A DNA stretch of 64,000 bases from Amorphochlora amoebiformis (lineage: Eukaryota > Cercozoa > Chlorarachniophyceae): NCBI GenBank assembly GCA_054601695.1, contig BAAHQB010000051.1, forward strand, positions 558,001 to 622,000. Direction: 5' to 3'. Shown piece by piece: positions 30,693 through 64,000 of the stretch; the stretch's first letter is position 1, and every line of letters begins with the position of its first letter. Under the pieces are notes generated by a model, which made no database searches, was not told the DNA's origin, and was given only the letters and a program-made list of their open reading frames with translations. The position numbers and the translations under genes were made by a program.

Positions 30693-32022
30693 GTTTACAA
30701 ATGTACCTTGCTATCACATTCTTGAGAATATCCTTTGCCTGTGCTTTCTTTAGCTTACATTTCTTCTCTAACAAACGAAATCAAGTGTTACTTTACACCT
30801 AATCTGCCAGAGTGATAACAGGAGAAGGTTGCAGCCTTACGATGATCTTTAACATTGTTGTGGATTCCCTCCCAATCGCAACCCAGGGGCTCGTATTTGC
30901 ACTTCAACGTACGAAATCCGCATTTCTGGATTTTAGAATATATTCAGACGCGCGAATACCTTGAACGCTATCCATCATACCTGGGAGTGATCTTTGAGGC
31001 TGCCATACTGCACCTATTGGCGGAATATGTTAAAATTTCAAGACTTCACAGGCATGAGACGATAACATACCATCTCCTTGCAGCCTGGGTTCTTGCACGG
31101 AACCTTTAGAACAAGAGCTGTAAGGACATATGCCCATTAAGATTCTGAGGTTTTACCATGAGGGAAGATAACACACTCTCGGCAAAGCGGTTGCGATACT
31201 TGCGATCCCTACTTAGCCTCACGCGACAGTTAGGGCAGAACGGATTGGATCCCTTGATATGTAAGACTCATATCAGTTAAATATATATTCTCAAAGGAAA
31301 AATTGTGAAAGTATGGTGTGGAAAGATTATTCCTTGGTTTCCTTGTTTTACTGTCTCCCCTGTCTCTCCCTCTACTTCAATGAAAGTATACAGTTGCGCG
31401 AGGCTAATGACCATCAGTGTTGTGCATAGTGGGAGGAAGGGTGGGCTCATCGAGGGATGGAAAGAATTCAGTTTAGAAGGAGTAAGTGATTTATGATTTG
31501 AAGAGGCTGGGGCGTTCAATTTAGAGTTTGACCTGAATTACGCGGTGGTGACAATGCCCGCACATCAAGTGCCCATTCTCACACTGAAAGATCTACATAC
31601 GAGGAAAAAGATCAACTAACCAGTGATAGCATTCCGGTTAGGCTGGACCTCTTTCTCGGGGAAGTCGAAACACACAGTGCAGTGTAAATCTTGTTTGTCA
31701 AATCGGGGCCCTACCACAGGGTGGGGAAATGACACGGCGTTCTTGCCACTCTTGCCATTTTTTCCAATCTGTAAAAACTGCATCGAACACAATAACCCTC
31801 ACTCTTAATGAAAGAATAACCTCCATCTTGGACTTCTTGGGGTTGATTGCGGCCGAACTGCCAACGTTCTTATCCTGAAAGAATGTGAAATCATTTTCAG
31901 GCCTGTATCTGCCTATTTTTCGTTCAATTTTTTTCGGGCAACGATAGCAATACATGTATCGGTCCTGAAAATTGAATCTAGTGACTTACCTTGCTTTCTG
32001 CTTTGCGCTTGGAACCCGCCAT
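26512..32022 (-). CDS. RING finger plus TRAF-type zinc-finger protein (probable E3 ubiquitin ligase), 15 exons seen
   Basis: Exons on minus: 31990-32022, 31821-31964, 31649-31768, 31533-31592, 31157-31252, 31071-31103, 30981-31013, 30799-30925, 30707-30767, 28684-29019, 27173-27201, 27021-27096, 26843-26889, 26700-26788, 26512-26633. Phases agree except between 30707 and 29019, where an exon may be missing. Start [11 protein letters not shown], then CYRCPKK. The RING runs across three exons: [41 protein letters not shown]. Next come [20 protein letters not shown], and [20 protein letters not shown] ending in an HR..C pair: TRAF/SIAH-type fingers. A 112-codon exon of unknown fold follows, then [11 protein letters not shown].., [14 protein letters not shown] and a long Asp/Glu/Ser tail ending DTHIYF. 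RING plus TRAF fingers is known from SIAH/TRAF-like ligases; substrate unknown. Exons after 30707 could belong to a second gene. Confidence 0.72.
29755..29884. repeat. Minisatellite, about four units of 30-34 bp
   Basis: Degenerate tandem units of the type CACCATATCTATATCTATGA followed by TADATGTGNA. It lies in the intron between the 30707 and 29019 exons of the minus-strand RING/TRAF gene and is bounded by (TA)n. Confidence 0.75.
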
Positions 32023-32104
32023 GCTCCCTTTCCTCGGCTGCAGGCAGGCCGAGGACTCGAATTCTTCGGCCCCGGAAAAATAAAAGTCGGCTTGTCAGCT
32101 GAGA
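32023..32104. promoter_or_regulatory. 82-bp divergent promoter between the RING/TRAF gene and der
   Basis: Only 82 bp separate the two opposed start codons. The stretch is GC-rich compared with its surroundings, free of (TA)n, and includes CTCGGCTGCAGGCAGGCCGAG, which is partly self-complementary (CTCGGC..GCCGAG), at 32032-32052. Both transcripts must start here or within each other's leaders. Inferred from geometry. Confidence 0.55.
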
Positions 32105-44102
<11,998 letters not shown>

Positions 44103-45345
44103 AATAGAACATTGCGTCGGATATGCACATGTTACTATCTTGCTTGACTATCAAACGTGCGCCCGCACTAGTACGGAGGAATCACAGATATGTAATTTAA
44201 ATAATTACGACTTAATCAGGGTCCAGTCATCTAGAATCTAAACTGAAGTTGCGTCACTATAGCCGATATTAAAATTACAATATGCATGCTGACCCCAGCG
44301 GTTAATCTGCACTTCGTAGCTAGCGACGTCGACGTATAATTATACGGTACATGTCATTCTATGATAGCTACAATGTGCACTAGAGATTCATGATCAAGAT
44401 CTTATAATTATTTCATACACTAGTCATACGCGCGTCGAATACATGGTAGTCTGGGTCTAGAGGTGCTATCTACACTATAGTCGTATCCGATGAGTGCTTT
44501 CGAGCGCGTGTGTATACTGCACTAGAGCTAGTCTAGTAGTGTATACCTTATACGCATTATCAACATACGTACGTATTAGTCATACTGCATCATACGTGTC
44601 CATCGTGTACAAGTGTGCAATCTGCCAGTGCGATTATTTATCGCAAAGCTCCTATCAATTGATAGGTGAGACAGTACGTATACGTATTGATACATATACT
44701 GAACAATATACGTATACAACTAGTCGCGGTGTAAGTACTAAGTTATAATTAAGGACTGGGCCGCATGAGATACAACATACTTAGATACGTAATATTATAC
44801 GTACGTATTTAAGTACGTTATAGTACGACACATAGTACCTGTAACGAATCGTAGCACTTTTCGTGTCCGTCGTGAGGTCTGTATACGTATACATGTAAGA
44901 TGTAGATTTATAGGTACAATAAATATATAAATATGCGCATACGTATGTACGTATACGTATACGTATACGTACGCATCTAGTATCATAACTAGATAAGCGT
45001 ATACGTCTGGTACGCATCTAGTTTCACACGTATACGTACGCATCTAGTATCATAACTAGATAAGCGTATACGTCTAGTACGCATCTAGTTTCATAACTGG
45101 ATAAGCGTATACGTCTAGTACGTATGTGTATATGGTCTCAGACTACGGTGGATGAGCGACTGTCAACTAGTCAACAAGTGTAACTTCAATTATACAAGTT
45201 AACTAGAAGTAAGGACTAGGCCTTTTTACATACGTCTGCGTATGAGCGCTCTTTCTAGTCTTAAATCATCCAATGCTGTTCATATGATCAGCAACGTCTA
45301 GAATGTATGGAGCAGATATGACAATCATGTACATTTCATTTACAG
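44103..45345. other. Intergenic region downstream of der
   Basis: About 1.2 kb with no convincing exon. Composition differs from the introns: little (TA)n, many 4-6 bp palindromes (CTAG, GTAC, ACGT, GTATAC). It contains the palindromic minisatellite listed separately. The der 3' UTR must start here. Confidence 0.6.
44968..45125. repeat. Minisatellite with a 41-bp palindrome-rich unit
   Basis: Units start ACGCATCTAGTWTCATAACT and end ATACGTCTRGT. Three are near full length (41 bp) and the second is shortened to about 26 bp. A (GTATAC) run precedes them. Each unit contains CTAG and GTATAC palindromes. Confidence 0.85.
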
Positions 45346-45541
45346 GCCAGCTGGCACAAAAGGCGCTAACACTATGGCTAGATCCGGTGACTAAGCTCAT
45401 GAGCATTAGGGTGGATCATGCCTTTAATCAACTTAGCTCGAGTTACCACGTACGTCTCCTTGAAACAATCTACGATCCAGACATGGGATCGAGGGCGAAG
45501 AAGAGACTGAAGAACTTTCGCGCTTCGGCCCTGAGGTTAAT
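45346..45541. other. Coding-like block, strand undecided
   Basis: About 196 bp of balanced composition, open on plus (ITSLGTLW-free reading with AQKALTLWLDPVTK.. to [13 protein letters not shown] between AG and GT) and also largely open in all three minus frames, for example [16 protein letters not shown]. It could be a further 3' exon of the minus-strand gene to its right, or part of another gene. I cannot choose from sequence alone. Confidence 0.3.
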
Positions 45542-45703
45542 ATCATACTCATATTATACACAAACATAAATACATATATATATATATATACATATATATA
45601 CACATATATTGTTAAATATATATATATGTATATATATATGTATAAATATACATGTATATATATATACACATATACGCACATATATACATATATATGTATA
45701 CAT

Positions 45704-45751
<48 letters not shown>

Positions 45752-45843
45752 TCTATGTAGTGGGATAGAGAGATAGATAGAGACAGACAGAGAGAGCGGG
45801 AATATGGTTTATATTGTATGCACGTACAAAAATATGTTTTGTT

Positions 45844-45896
<53 letters not shown>

Positions 45897-45985
45897 AACA
45901 CGATATATATATATATACATGTATATGATTTGTTCATCTTTTTATAAGCGTGTACATGAGTAAATTTGTGAGTATGCATTTGTTC

Positions 45986-52445
<6,460 letters not shown>

Positions 52446-52556
52446 TTTTGTTTCAGTTGTCCCGCCCCAGTCCCATAATAACTTATCACAAAAGCAAGGA
52501 TTAACCTCTAACCAAATCTTTGACCTCTAAGGAAAACCGATGTCAGGAGCATCGTC

Positions 52557-52616
52557 AGTGATGGCGGGCCGATGGCGGGGTGGCGGTCCACTGGCGGACC
52601 GATGGCGGGCCCATGT
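52557..52616. repeat. GC-rich minisatellite upstream of the tail-anchored gene
   Basis: GATGGCGGG and GGCGGTCC/GGCGGACC units repeat about five times, 110-170 bp upstream of the start codon at 52445. It is strikingly GC-rich in an AT-rich window and may be a promoter element. Confidence 0.7.
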
Positions 52617-53361
52617 TTTATGTTTTGTGAGATCGTACGTCATTGTATATATTTAAATTAACAATTATACGTCTGGATGCATGAATGAGTGTCTCACACT
52701 TGGAGAGCATAAATAATGAGCACGTTGCACAATTGATGTTCGCGAGCCATACCTAAGTACAGCCTGTGTAAATAAATTATCGCAAATATGAGTAAATATT
52801 CATATTTGTGAACATATCATATGTATACATATTGTATATATGCGAATGAATACGTATATCGTATATTTCGAATACATCTATTATGAACATATATACGTGT
52901 TCCTTTAAATGCATATATTTGCATATCTTTACTTATACATGTCGCCTCAATCCTAATAAGTTTGGAAGGTTAATCACTCAATTCACAATTTAATTATTAA
53001 TTTCTCTTCATTTTTTTTAATGCGTTACCGGTATTAAAAAAGGATATTTTGCGCGTGACTAGTTTCTCTGTAATCATGGCACATGAAAACCCATGTGTAC
53101 ATTTGTGTGCAAATTTATATTTGTATGGTAGTACACAGGTACATAAATGTATGTTTTAGGATATTGTAACATAAATGTACATCATGCAACGTACATATCA
53201 CATACATATACACATATATACATACATACATATATATATGTCTGTAATACACATGCTAATTAGATATATATACACACACACATATATATATATATGTATA
53301 TATATATAGATGTCTGTAATACAAATGCTAATTAGATACACACACACACAGACACACACAC

Positions 53362-53427
<66 letters not shown>

Positions 53428-53477
53428 ATATATGTATATATGTACATATATATGTATACGTATACATATATATGCGC

Positions 53478-53535
<58 letters not shown>

Positions 53536-53687
53536 CATATGTTTATGTGTATATTTATTTATATTATACATCAGTATTTAGAATATCTAGAATAAATTGC
53601 GTGTGGCTGTATCATAGCCTGTATGTACACCATTGTATACAAGTATTTAATATGCCTAATACATAAATTCTACCATCTAGACTATGC

Positions 53688-53719
<32 letters not shown>

Positions 53720-53762
53720 ATATATATATATGTATATAATATGCGTCTATACATATACTATA

Positions 53763-53796
<34 letters not shown>

Positions 53797-54024
53797 TATA
53801 TATATATAATATTATACTATGAGATATATAATATTATATATATGTATATGTGTGTGTGTGCATGTATGTATATCATGATCAGTATTATAATATTATATAT
53901 TAACCATGATATATATATATATATATGTCTAGTATATTATGGCATGGTACAAATAATATCTAGAATATATCTGCATTATACATACATGTGTACACATGTA
54001 TCTAATATATATCTATATGTATAC

Positions 54025-54060
<36 letters not shown>

Positions 54061-54488
54061 GTGTGTATATATATACATATATATATATACATCATATATA
54101 TATGTATATATATATACATACATATATACATATTATTAAAAGTCTACCAACATAAAACGTTTTAATGATAAATTCTCCATATATACAGATCGAAGATCAC
54201 CTTGATCATGGTGTAGTTATCTAGTTATGCACGTACACTGCAGTACGTACATTCATACGTGGCCCGCACTCATGATTATAACGTTAATTAAATATTATCA
54301 TTGTCGGCAATATACTAGAGATATATCATCGAGGCTAGCTCAGGCTGTATCACTTGGTGTGTAGTAAATTACTAGTAATCCGCACTGTCATGCTAGCGCT
54401 AGTCATGCGCATGACTCAATCACTAATATCTAGAATATACAACTGATATACTAGATATACATACATACATATATATATATATATCTAG

Positions 54489-54519
<31 letters not shown>

Positions 54520-54564
54520 TGTGTAAATCATATATACTTATATATATTGGATACACATACACAT

Positions 54565-54641
<77 letters not shown>

Positions 54642-55170
54642 GTGAACATATATATATATATATATATTGTATCTAGTATATAGAAACTAAAATCACAAGA
54701 TTGAGAGAATTCATAGTACTTAACGACACCGTAACAATCCGTACCAATACGATAATTTATGAATTAGATACGTGTACTTGGCATGCCGTGGTATTTATCG
54801 TACGTAACTTATAAGTTGTAACGTAACCAATTCCCTAACTTATGATTTTATCCACGCACATGTGATCATGGATACACATGCAATTATGTGCATGTGCATT
54901 GTGTGGTAGACGTTTAGTTATCTAGAGTTATGGTCGAAATTATCGCAACATGATTTGCACGATTGCTTGTAAATTAGTTGTATCTAGTGTATGTATCGTA
55001 TATGTTCATGTGTTCACTGTTTGTATTGACAGTGCAGCATGATATCATGATCTAGCTTATTGGAATTATCATTTTCCTACACCACGTGCACTACATGGTA
55101 CAATGCATTGGAATTCCAATGTTCATTAATATATGATGTATACCAGCATACACACGCACATACATACACA

Positions 55171-55212
<42 letters not shown>

Positions 55213-55215
55213 GTA

Positions 55216-55250
<35 letters not shown>

Positions 55251-55289
55251 TTCATAGTCTAGATCTAAAGGCCTGCAACACATATATAC
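52617..55289. other. Intergenic or intronic region without recognised exons
   Basis: Mostly unique AT-rich sequence with (TA)n blocks at about 53365-53530, 53690-54120 and 54465-54670. The stretches 54180-54440 and 54670-55130 are free of (TA)n and rich in CTAG/CATG/GTAC palindromes, like the spacers at 26119 and 44103. I see no supported exon. Confidence 0.5.
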
Positions 55290-55466
55290 ATCTGCTCGCC
55301 ACAGTTAGCTGCGAAGTCTACATGCTCCTTACGAACGCGGACAGAATCATACGGACGAACTACTTGAGCCATAGTAACGGTTGGCCATCGCCAAGACATG
55401 AATTTATTTTTCGCTCCAATAATCACAGGGGAGTAGCACGGGGTGGCCTTCAGAATTGAAATGAGG
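55290..55466 (-). CDS. Coding-like exon, unrecognised
   Basis: Open for about 58 codons on minus between a CAG acceptor at 55467 and a GT after GCEQ-like residues at 55290. It contains TPCYSPVIIGAKNKFMSW and VVRPYDSVRVRKEHVDF. The mixed-composition sequence with a hydrophobic/charged pattern looks coding. It may be a 3' exon of the gene at the right edge or a separate gene starting at an internal ATG. Confidence 0.45.
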
Positions 55467-55528
55467 CTGGATAATACATATGTGAATATAAAAATGCGTA
55501 AATCTTTACTCATACAAGTATATATATA

Positions 55529-55559
<31 letters not shown>

Positions 55560-55762
55560 GTATGCACATATGTACATACATAAATTTATGTACAATATGT
55601 ATCATTTATATATATATATATAATATAAATGTATATATATATGTAGATATATATATATATATATATTTATCAATATATATAAAAATATATATATATATAG
55701 ACATCTATACAAAATTACAGACATGCAAATATGTACATACATGTACACGAATATAATTTACG

Positions 55763-55905
<143 letters not shown>

Positions 55906-55950
55906 GGGTGTGAATATATGCATACGTATACGTTTGTACCACATATGTTT

Positions 55951-55992
<42 letters not shown>

Positions 55993-56061
55993 AGTATGTA
56001 ATGATACACATACACCAACATGTACACATAATATATACATATATATATACATATATATATT

Positions 56062-56128
<67 letters not shown>

Positions 56129-56249
56129 ATACATTTGTATTTATAGAATATGTAATGATATACATACACCAATATATATATATATATAATATGTATGTAT
56201 ATATATATATATATCTGTATGTATCTATAGAGAACTGCATGTGTATATA

Positions 56250-56294
<45 letters not shown>

Positions 56295-56339
56295 AAGTAT
56301 ACACAAGCATATGTATGTGAATAACACTAATTTCTATAC

Positions 56340-56415
<76 letters not shown>

Positions 56416-56430
56416 ATATTAAATAAATAA

Positions 56431-56465
<35 letters not shown>

Positions 56466-56600
56466 CATATGTATACACACTTATATATCAAACGTATTAT
56501 ACATGCGTGTAGGTCATACATTAGACTACCTAAACCCCGACAGCAAAGCACGCAAATCCCGGTATAAACAAACATATAAACGCACACACGATTATATTTC

Positions 56601-56692
<92 letters not shown>

Positions 56693-56699
56693 CGTGATG

Positions 56700-57020
56700 A
56701 CATGTGTAGCTATCTCGGAACCTATAGCTAGCTAACTACGAGTAGTTAGACCGTCGTTGGACTGCGGTTAAATAGAGGGCAACTAGTCCAGAGTTGGCTG
56801 TTGCCCGTTTAGATTAGACGAATGATTATTGATAACTTTTGTGCGGTAGTCGAATATTTCCTATCTTTCTTTCTTCCTCCGGAAACCATGGTTCCGTCAG
56901 TTCCATGGGTTCTGTCGGTTCCAGGGCTGTTTGGGTTTCGAACTCTTTTATGGCCTACTACCACTGCGCTACTAGAGTTCATTGCTTATTAGTAGAGTAC
57001 CGGTGTACCGGACCTCTGCA
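56700..57020. mobile_element. Dispersed element, copy 2 (probable inverted-repeat element)
   Basis: Second copy of the element at 17880-18195. Its left end at about 56706-56762 matches the reverse complement of the right end of copy 1. Together the two copies imply terminal inverted sequence of about 55 bp around a core of about 200 bp. No open frame of significance is present. Flanking target duplication cannot be read because (TA)n borders it. Confidence 0.65.
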
Positions 57021-57153
57021 TTAACAACATATATTCATACATAAATATATATATGCATGTAATTTATATATATATATATATATACATATACATTAATATA
57101 TAGAGTATATATATTCATGTTCAATACAAGCATGGAGGAAAAGCGTTTTTTAC

Positions 57154-57237
57154 CCTTAGGAAGGTGTAAAAGCATGATCCATATTTAGAGTCGCTAACTA
57201 CGTTGTCAAGTTCTACGTTCACGGTAATGCATGATAC
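57154..57237 (-). CDS. Coding-like exon, unrecognised
   Basis: 28 codons on minus, phase 0 at both ends, between CAG (57238) and GTAAAA (57152). Reads VSCITVNVELDNVVSDSKYG then SCFYTFLR, a beta-strand-like pattern. No family recognised. Confidence 0.5.
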
Positions 57238-57446
57238 CTGATATATAATATATATATATATATTTATATAATATACATATATATATATATATATATTGAT
57301 ATATATATTTAGATACATATGTATATATATATAGATATATATAATATATAGGTATTACAAATGTATATATATTATATATATATATATATACATATTTTCA
57401 TGCCTATATATACTCATATATATATATATATATGCATATATTGACC

Positions 57447-57487
<41 letters not shown>

Positions 57488-57644
57488 TCGGTATGACCCA
57501 TATATATATGTATATTATACATAATATATATATATATATATTATACACATATATATATTATATATATATATACACATATATATATATATATTATATACAT
57601 ATATACATATATATATTTATATATATTATATATAATTATACACA

Positions 57645-57727
<83 letters not shown>

Positions 57728-57812
57728 CATATGAATGTATAAGACGAGGGGGAGAGAAAAGGAAGGAGAAAGAGAATGAAGAGAAAAATGAATGGCACAG
57801 TGGTGAACTTAC

Positions 57813-57873
57813 CGGCATAATCCGTGACAGCTGCGTTTAGGCGGGACATTGAGGATGGTCCATGGCCACACAT
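57813..57873 (-). CDS. Coding-like exon with possible start codon, unrecognised
   Basis: Reads MCGHGPSSMSRLNAAVTDYA on minus and ends at a good GTAAGT donor (57812). Two ATGs (57873, 57849) could start a gene. Its end phase does not fit the exon at 57237, so at least one exon between them would be missing. Confidence 0.4.
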
Positions 57874-57957
57874 GAAAAACGGCTAGATTTTAAGGTTTTG
57901 TACGAGAATTGTGAGTGGTGTTGTTGATCATCCAATGCCACATACCCACACTCACAT

Positions 57958-57958
<1 letters not shown>

Positions 57959-58036
<78 letters not shown>
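57959..58036. repeat. (ATT)n microsatellite
   Basis: A nearly perfect array of about 26 ATT triplets. Open frames over it are poly-Tyr or poly-Ile artefacts. Confidence 0.95.
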
Positions 58037-58037
<1 letters not shown>

Positions 58038-58117
58038 GAAATATATATATATATATATATATATTATGCGTATTTATACACGTATGTATAAAAAGTTATA
58101 TTCGTATACACACAGGC

Positions 58118-58170
<53 letters not shown>

Positions 58171-58316
58171 CGTATACACAAATGCTTACACACATATATA
58201 TATATATATATATTTTTATATATAATATATATATATATAATATATATATGTATGTATAATGTATATATATATGTATATATCATACTTACATATAGATTTT
58301 CTATATATATACATAC

Positions 58317-58395
<79 letters not shown>

Positions 58396-58396
58396 C

Positions 58397-58446
<50 letters not shown>

Positions 58447-58509
58447 ATAGAGCTAGAATAGAAATTCAACACCCTGGCGAAGCTATTTCGTACCCTCTGG
58501 CTGGTAAGG

Positions 58510-58565
<56 letters not shown>

Positions 58566-58692
58566 GATATAAGAATCCGTATTTAGAAACACCTTAACTA
58601 ATGTATAAGCCGCGGAAACAGCCATACAACACAACTTGTCTGGCCTAATGATATATAGACATCGTACATATATATGTATATATATATATATG

Positions 58693-58769
<77 letters not shown>

Positions 58770-58771
<2 letters not shown>

Positions 58772-58945
58772 ATAATTTACAATGTGGATAGCACAGAGAA
58801 ATGCGGCTTAAAGAGTAGATATCGATAGCTTGTTGAGATATAGCCGTACGTTTACTACAGATAGCTGGAGATCGCTGGAGATCCCGGAGATTGCTCGGAG
58901 ATTACCCTGCCGGGAGTACCCGGTAGTACCAGACTTCCAGATGTA
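58770..58945. repeat. Dispersed repeat family, copy 2
   Basis: Second copy of the family at 4942-5099, in the same orientation, with CGCTGGAGATCCCGG and TTGCTCGGAGATTA conserved and the GTAGTACC tail present. It also follows directly on (TA)n. Confidence 0.75.
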
Positions 58946-59217
58946 CCGTGAGAGAACGTGACGTCACGCCATGCCACGTTCACATGACCTCACGTGACCA
59001 TCGTGAGCACTCATGACCGCATATATCTTGCTGAATTCTTGAGAAAACAAAGTTAATCATAAAACAAACTGACTTGAATCAAACTCTAGACTACCATCTA
59101 TTATACTATTGCGATGACAATATATATATATATATATATATATATGAATAATATGGTAAACTACACATGATATACAATAAATATACCCACATACATATAC
59201 ACACATATACTTATATG

Positions 59218-59315
<98 letters not shown>

Positions 59316-59464
59316 ATATATATGTATATAGATGTTGGATATCTATCCAGATCGATGAGAATATGATTTATATGTATTGATACCTATTCTTGAAAAGCAC
59401 AAGGAGAGCTGTGGCTGGAGGGGGTCGAAAAGGACCACAAGAAGATTGCTGTATGCACGTATAC

Positions 59465-59497
<33 letters not shown>

Positions 59498-59725
59498 ATA
59501 TAGGTACGTAGTATACATACGTGATATATATACGTAATATACATACGTAATGTATACACGCAATATATATTCGTAATATATATACGTGATATGTCTATAT
59601 ATACATATTCATAGATGAATCTTTTGTATTTCAGATGGACAATACCGAGCTACATAATTCATACATATATATATATATATATATTTATACATATATATAT
59701 ATATATATATATGTATAAATATATA

Positions 59726-59797
<72 letters not shown>

Positions 59798-59886
59798 TGC
59801 GTACAAAATATACGTAATATATACATACATACATTCACTTGTATATACATGTATGTATACACATACAAGTACAAATATACACACAC

Positions 59887-59960
59887 CTCGGCCATATTGA
59901 CGTATGAAGATGCGAACCGCCTGACGGACGACTATCCATATCCCTGTCGTTTGCTCTGAC
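59887..59960 (-). CDS. Coding-like exon, unrecognised
   Basis: 74 bp of balanced composition on minus between AG (59962-59961) and GTGTGT (59886). Two frames are open: one reads [20 protein letters not shown], the other [14 protein letters not shown]. Frame undecided. Confidence 0.4.
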
Positions 59961-60132
59961 CTCAGAAGCGTTTGTTAACTGCATTGGTATTGCACTTAGT
60001 TCTCTCTATTCTTCTTCCTTTCTTTCTGCTTTCTTTCGGGAATATATTATATATATATATATATGTACATATATATATATATATGATACATGTGTATGAT
60101 GCCGTATATACATACATACATACATATGTATG

Positions 60133-60181
<49 letters not shown>

Positions 60182-60337
60182 GTGTATATGCATGTATGCT
60201 TTTGAATGTGCATTGTTATACCAGTCGCAGGAGGTTCCCGCAAAGCTTCAAATTGTCGTTATTGCTTGGGTGAATTAACTCCTATGTATAGGAAATAAAT
60301 ATGTATATTTATATATATATATATATATACCTATATA

Positions 60338-60375
<38 letters not shown>

Positions 60376-60419
60376 AAGTATATATATATATATATATATA
60401 CATACATATATATGTATAT

Positions 60420-60522
<103 letters not shown>

Positions 60523-60525
60523 ACA

Positions 60526-60599
<74 letters not shown>

Positions 60600-60603
<4 letters not shown>

Positions 60604-60676
60604 ACATGTACACTCACCACACACAAAATACCTATGTGTGTACCTGTATGTATATGTATGTATGTATGTGTATATA

Positions 60677-60729
<53 letters not shown>

Positions 60730-60775
60730 CATGTACACTCACCACACACAAAATACCTACATATATACCTATACA
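60600..60775. repeat. Duplicated 40-bp block between (TA)n arrays
   Basis: AACATGTACACTCACCACAC followed by ACAAAATACCTA occurs at about 60602 and 60727 as exact copies with diverging TA/TG-rich tails. Confidence 0.9.
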
Positions 60776-60919
60776 TATACATACATACATACATATATAT
60801 ATATACACATACACATACACATATATACATACATATACATATATATATATATATACGCGTTTTTGTGTATCTGTGTAGATATATACTTTTTCTTTTTCTG
60901 AACGTACAAATTCTAGATA

Positions 60920-60963
<44 letters not shown>

Positions 60964-61015
60964 GTTTGTATACACAAATTTTATTTATAAATATATATAT
61001 ATATATATATATACA

Positions 61016-61116
<101 letters not shown>

Positions 61117-61149
61117 ATATAATATAAAATATATATTATGACATTTTAC

Positions 61150-64000
<2,851 letters not shown>

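Noticed and set aside
60226-60275. An exon on plus or minus
   Set aside because: Both strands are open with plausible splice sites, but neither reading fits a neighbour in phase.

Overview
This is a eukaryotic nuclear window with intron-rich protein genes. Almost all of its length is intron or intergenic DNA filled with (TA)n microsatellite, plus (TTA)n, (CT)n, TG/CA tracts and degenerate telomere-type TTAGGG/CCCTAA blocks. Long open frames made only of Ile/Tyr are translations of (TA)n and are not genes. Real genes appear only as exons of about 20-340 bp. I rebuilt them by joining conserved protein segments across GT..AG boundaries in matching phase. All functional calls rest on motif recognition by eye; no database search was run.

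Layout: (1) 233-16860, minus: a 19-exon UBXN11-like UBX protein (coiled coil, SEP, start of UBX) running off the left edge. (2) 17019-19940, plus: a YjeF_N-type NAD(P)H-hydrate epimerase homologue, starting 158 bp from gene 1 and divergent from it. (3) 19968-26118, plus: a short-form tRNase Z whose start codon lies about 27 bp after the stop of gene 2. (4) 26512-32022, minus: a RING plus TRAF-type zinc-finger protein, converging on gene 3. (5) 32105-44102, plus: Der/EngA double GTPase, 19 exons, about 636 aa, with an N-terminus resembling a bipartite plastid leader, starting 82 bp from gene 4. (6) 45986-52445, minus: a helical, tail-anchored protein laid out like the peroxins PEX26/APEM9. (7) about 55290-64000, minus: exons of one or more unrecognised genes crossing the right edge.

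Organism: plastid-type Der with a signal-peptide-like segment before a basic transit-like stretch suggests an alga with a complex (secondary) plastid. UBXN11-like, RING/TRAF and PEX26-like genes and TTAGGG-type satellite are compatible with several lineages. I cannot name the taxon.

The most unusual signals are structural: TA arrays that bloat introns while leaving exons intact; at least three places where the 3' splice-site region of an exon exists again as truncated copies just upstream; two copies of a probable inverted-repeat element; and two divergent gene pairs with start codons 82 and 158 bp apart. The genes do not form one pathway. They look like ordinary housekeeping genes (ubiquitin/p97 adaptor, metabolite repair, tRNA 3' processing, E3 ligase, organelle ribosome assembly, organelle membrane).
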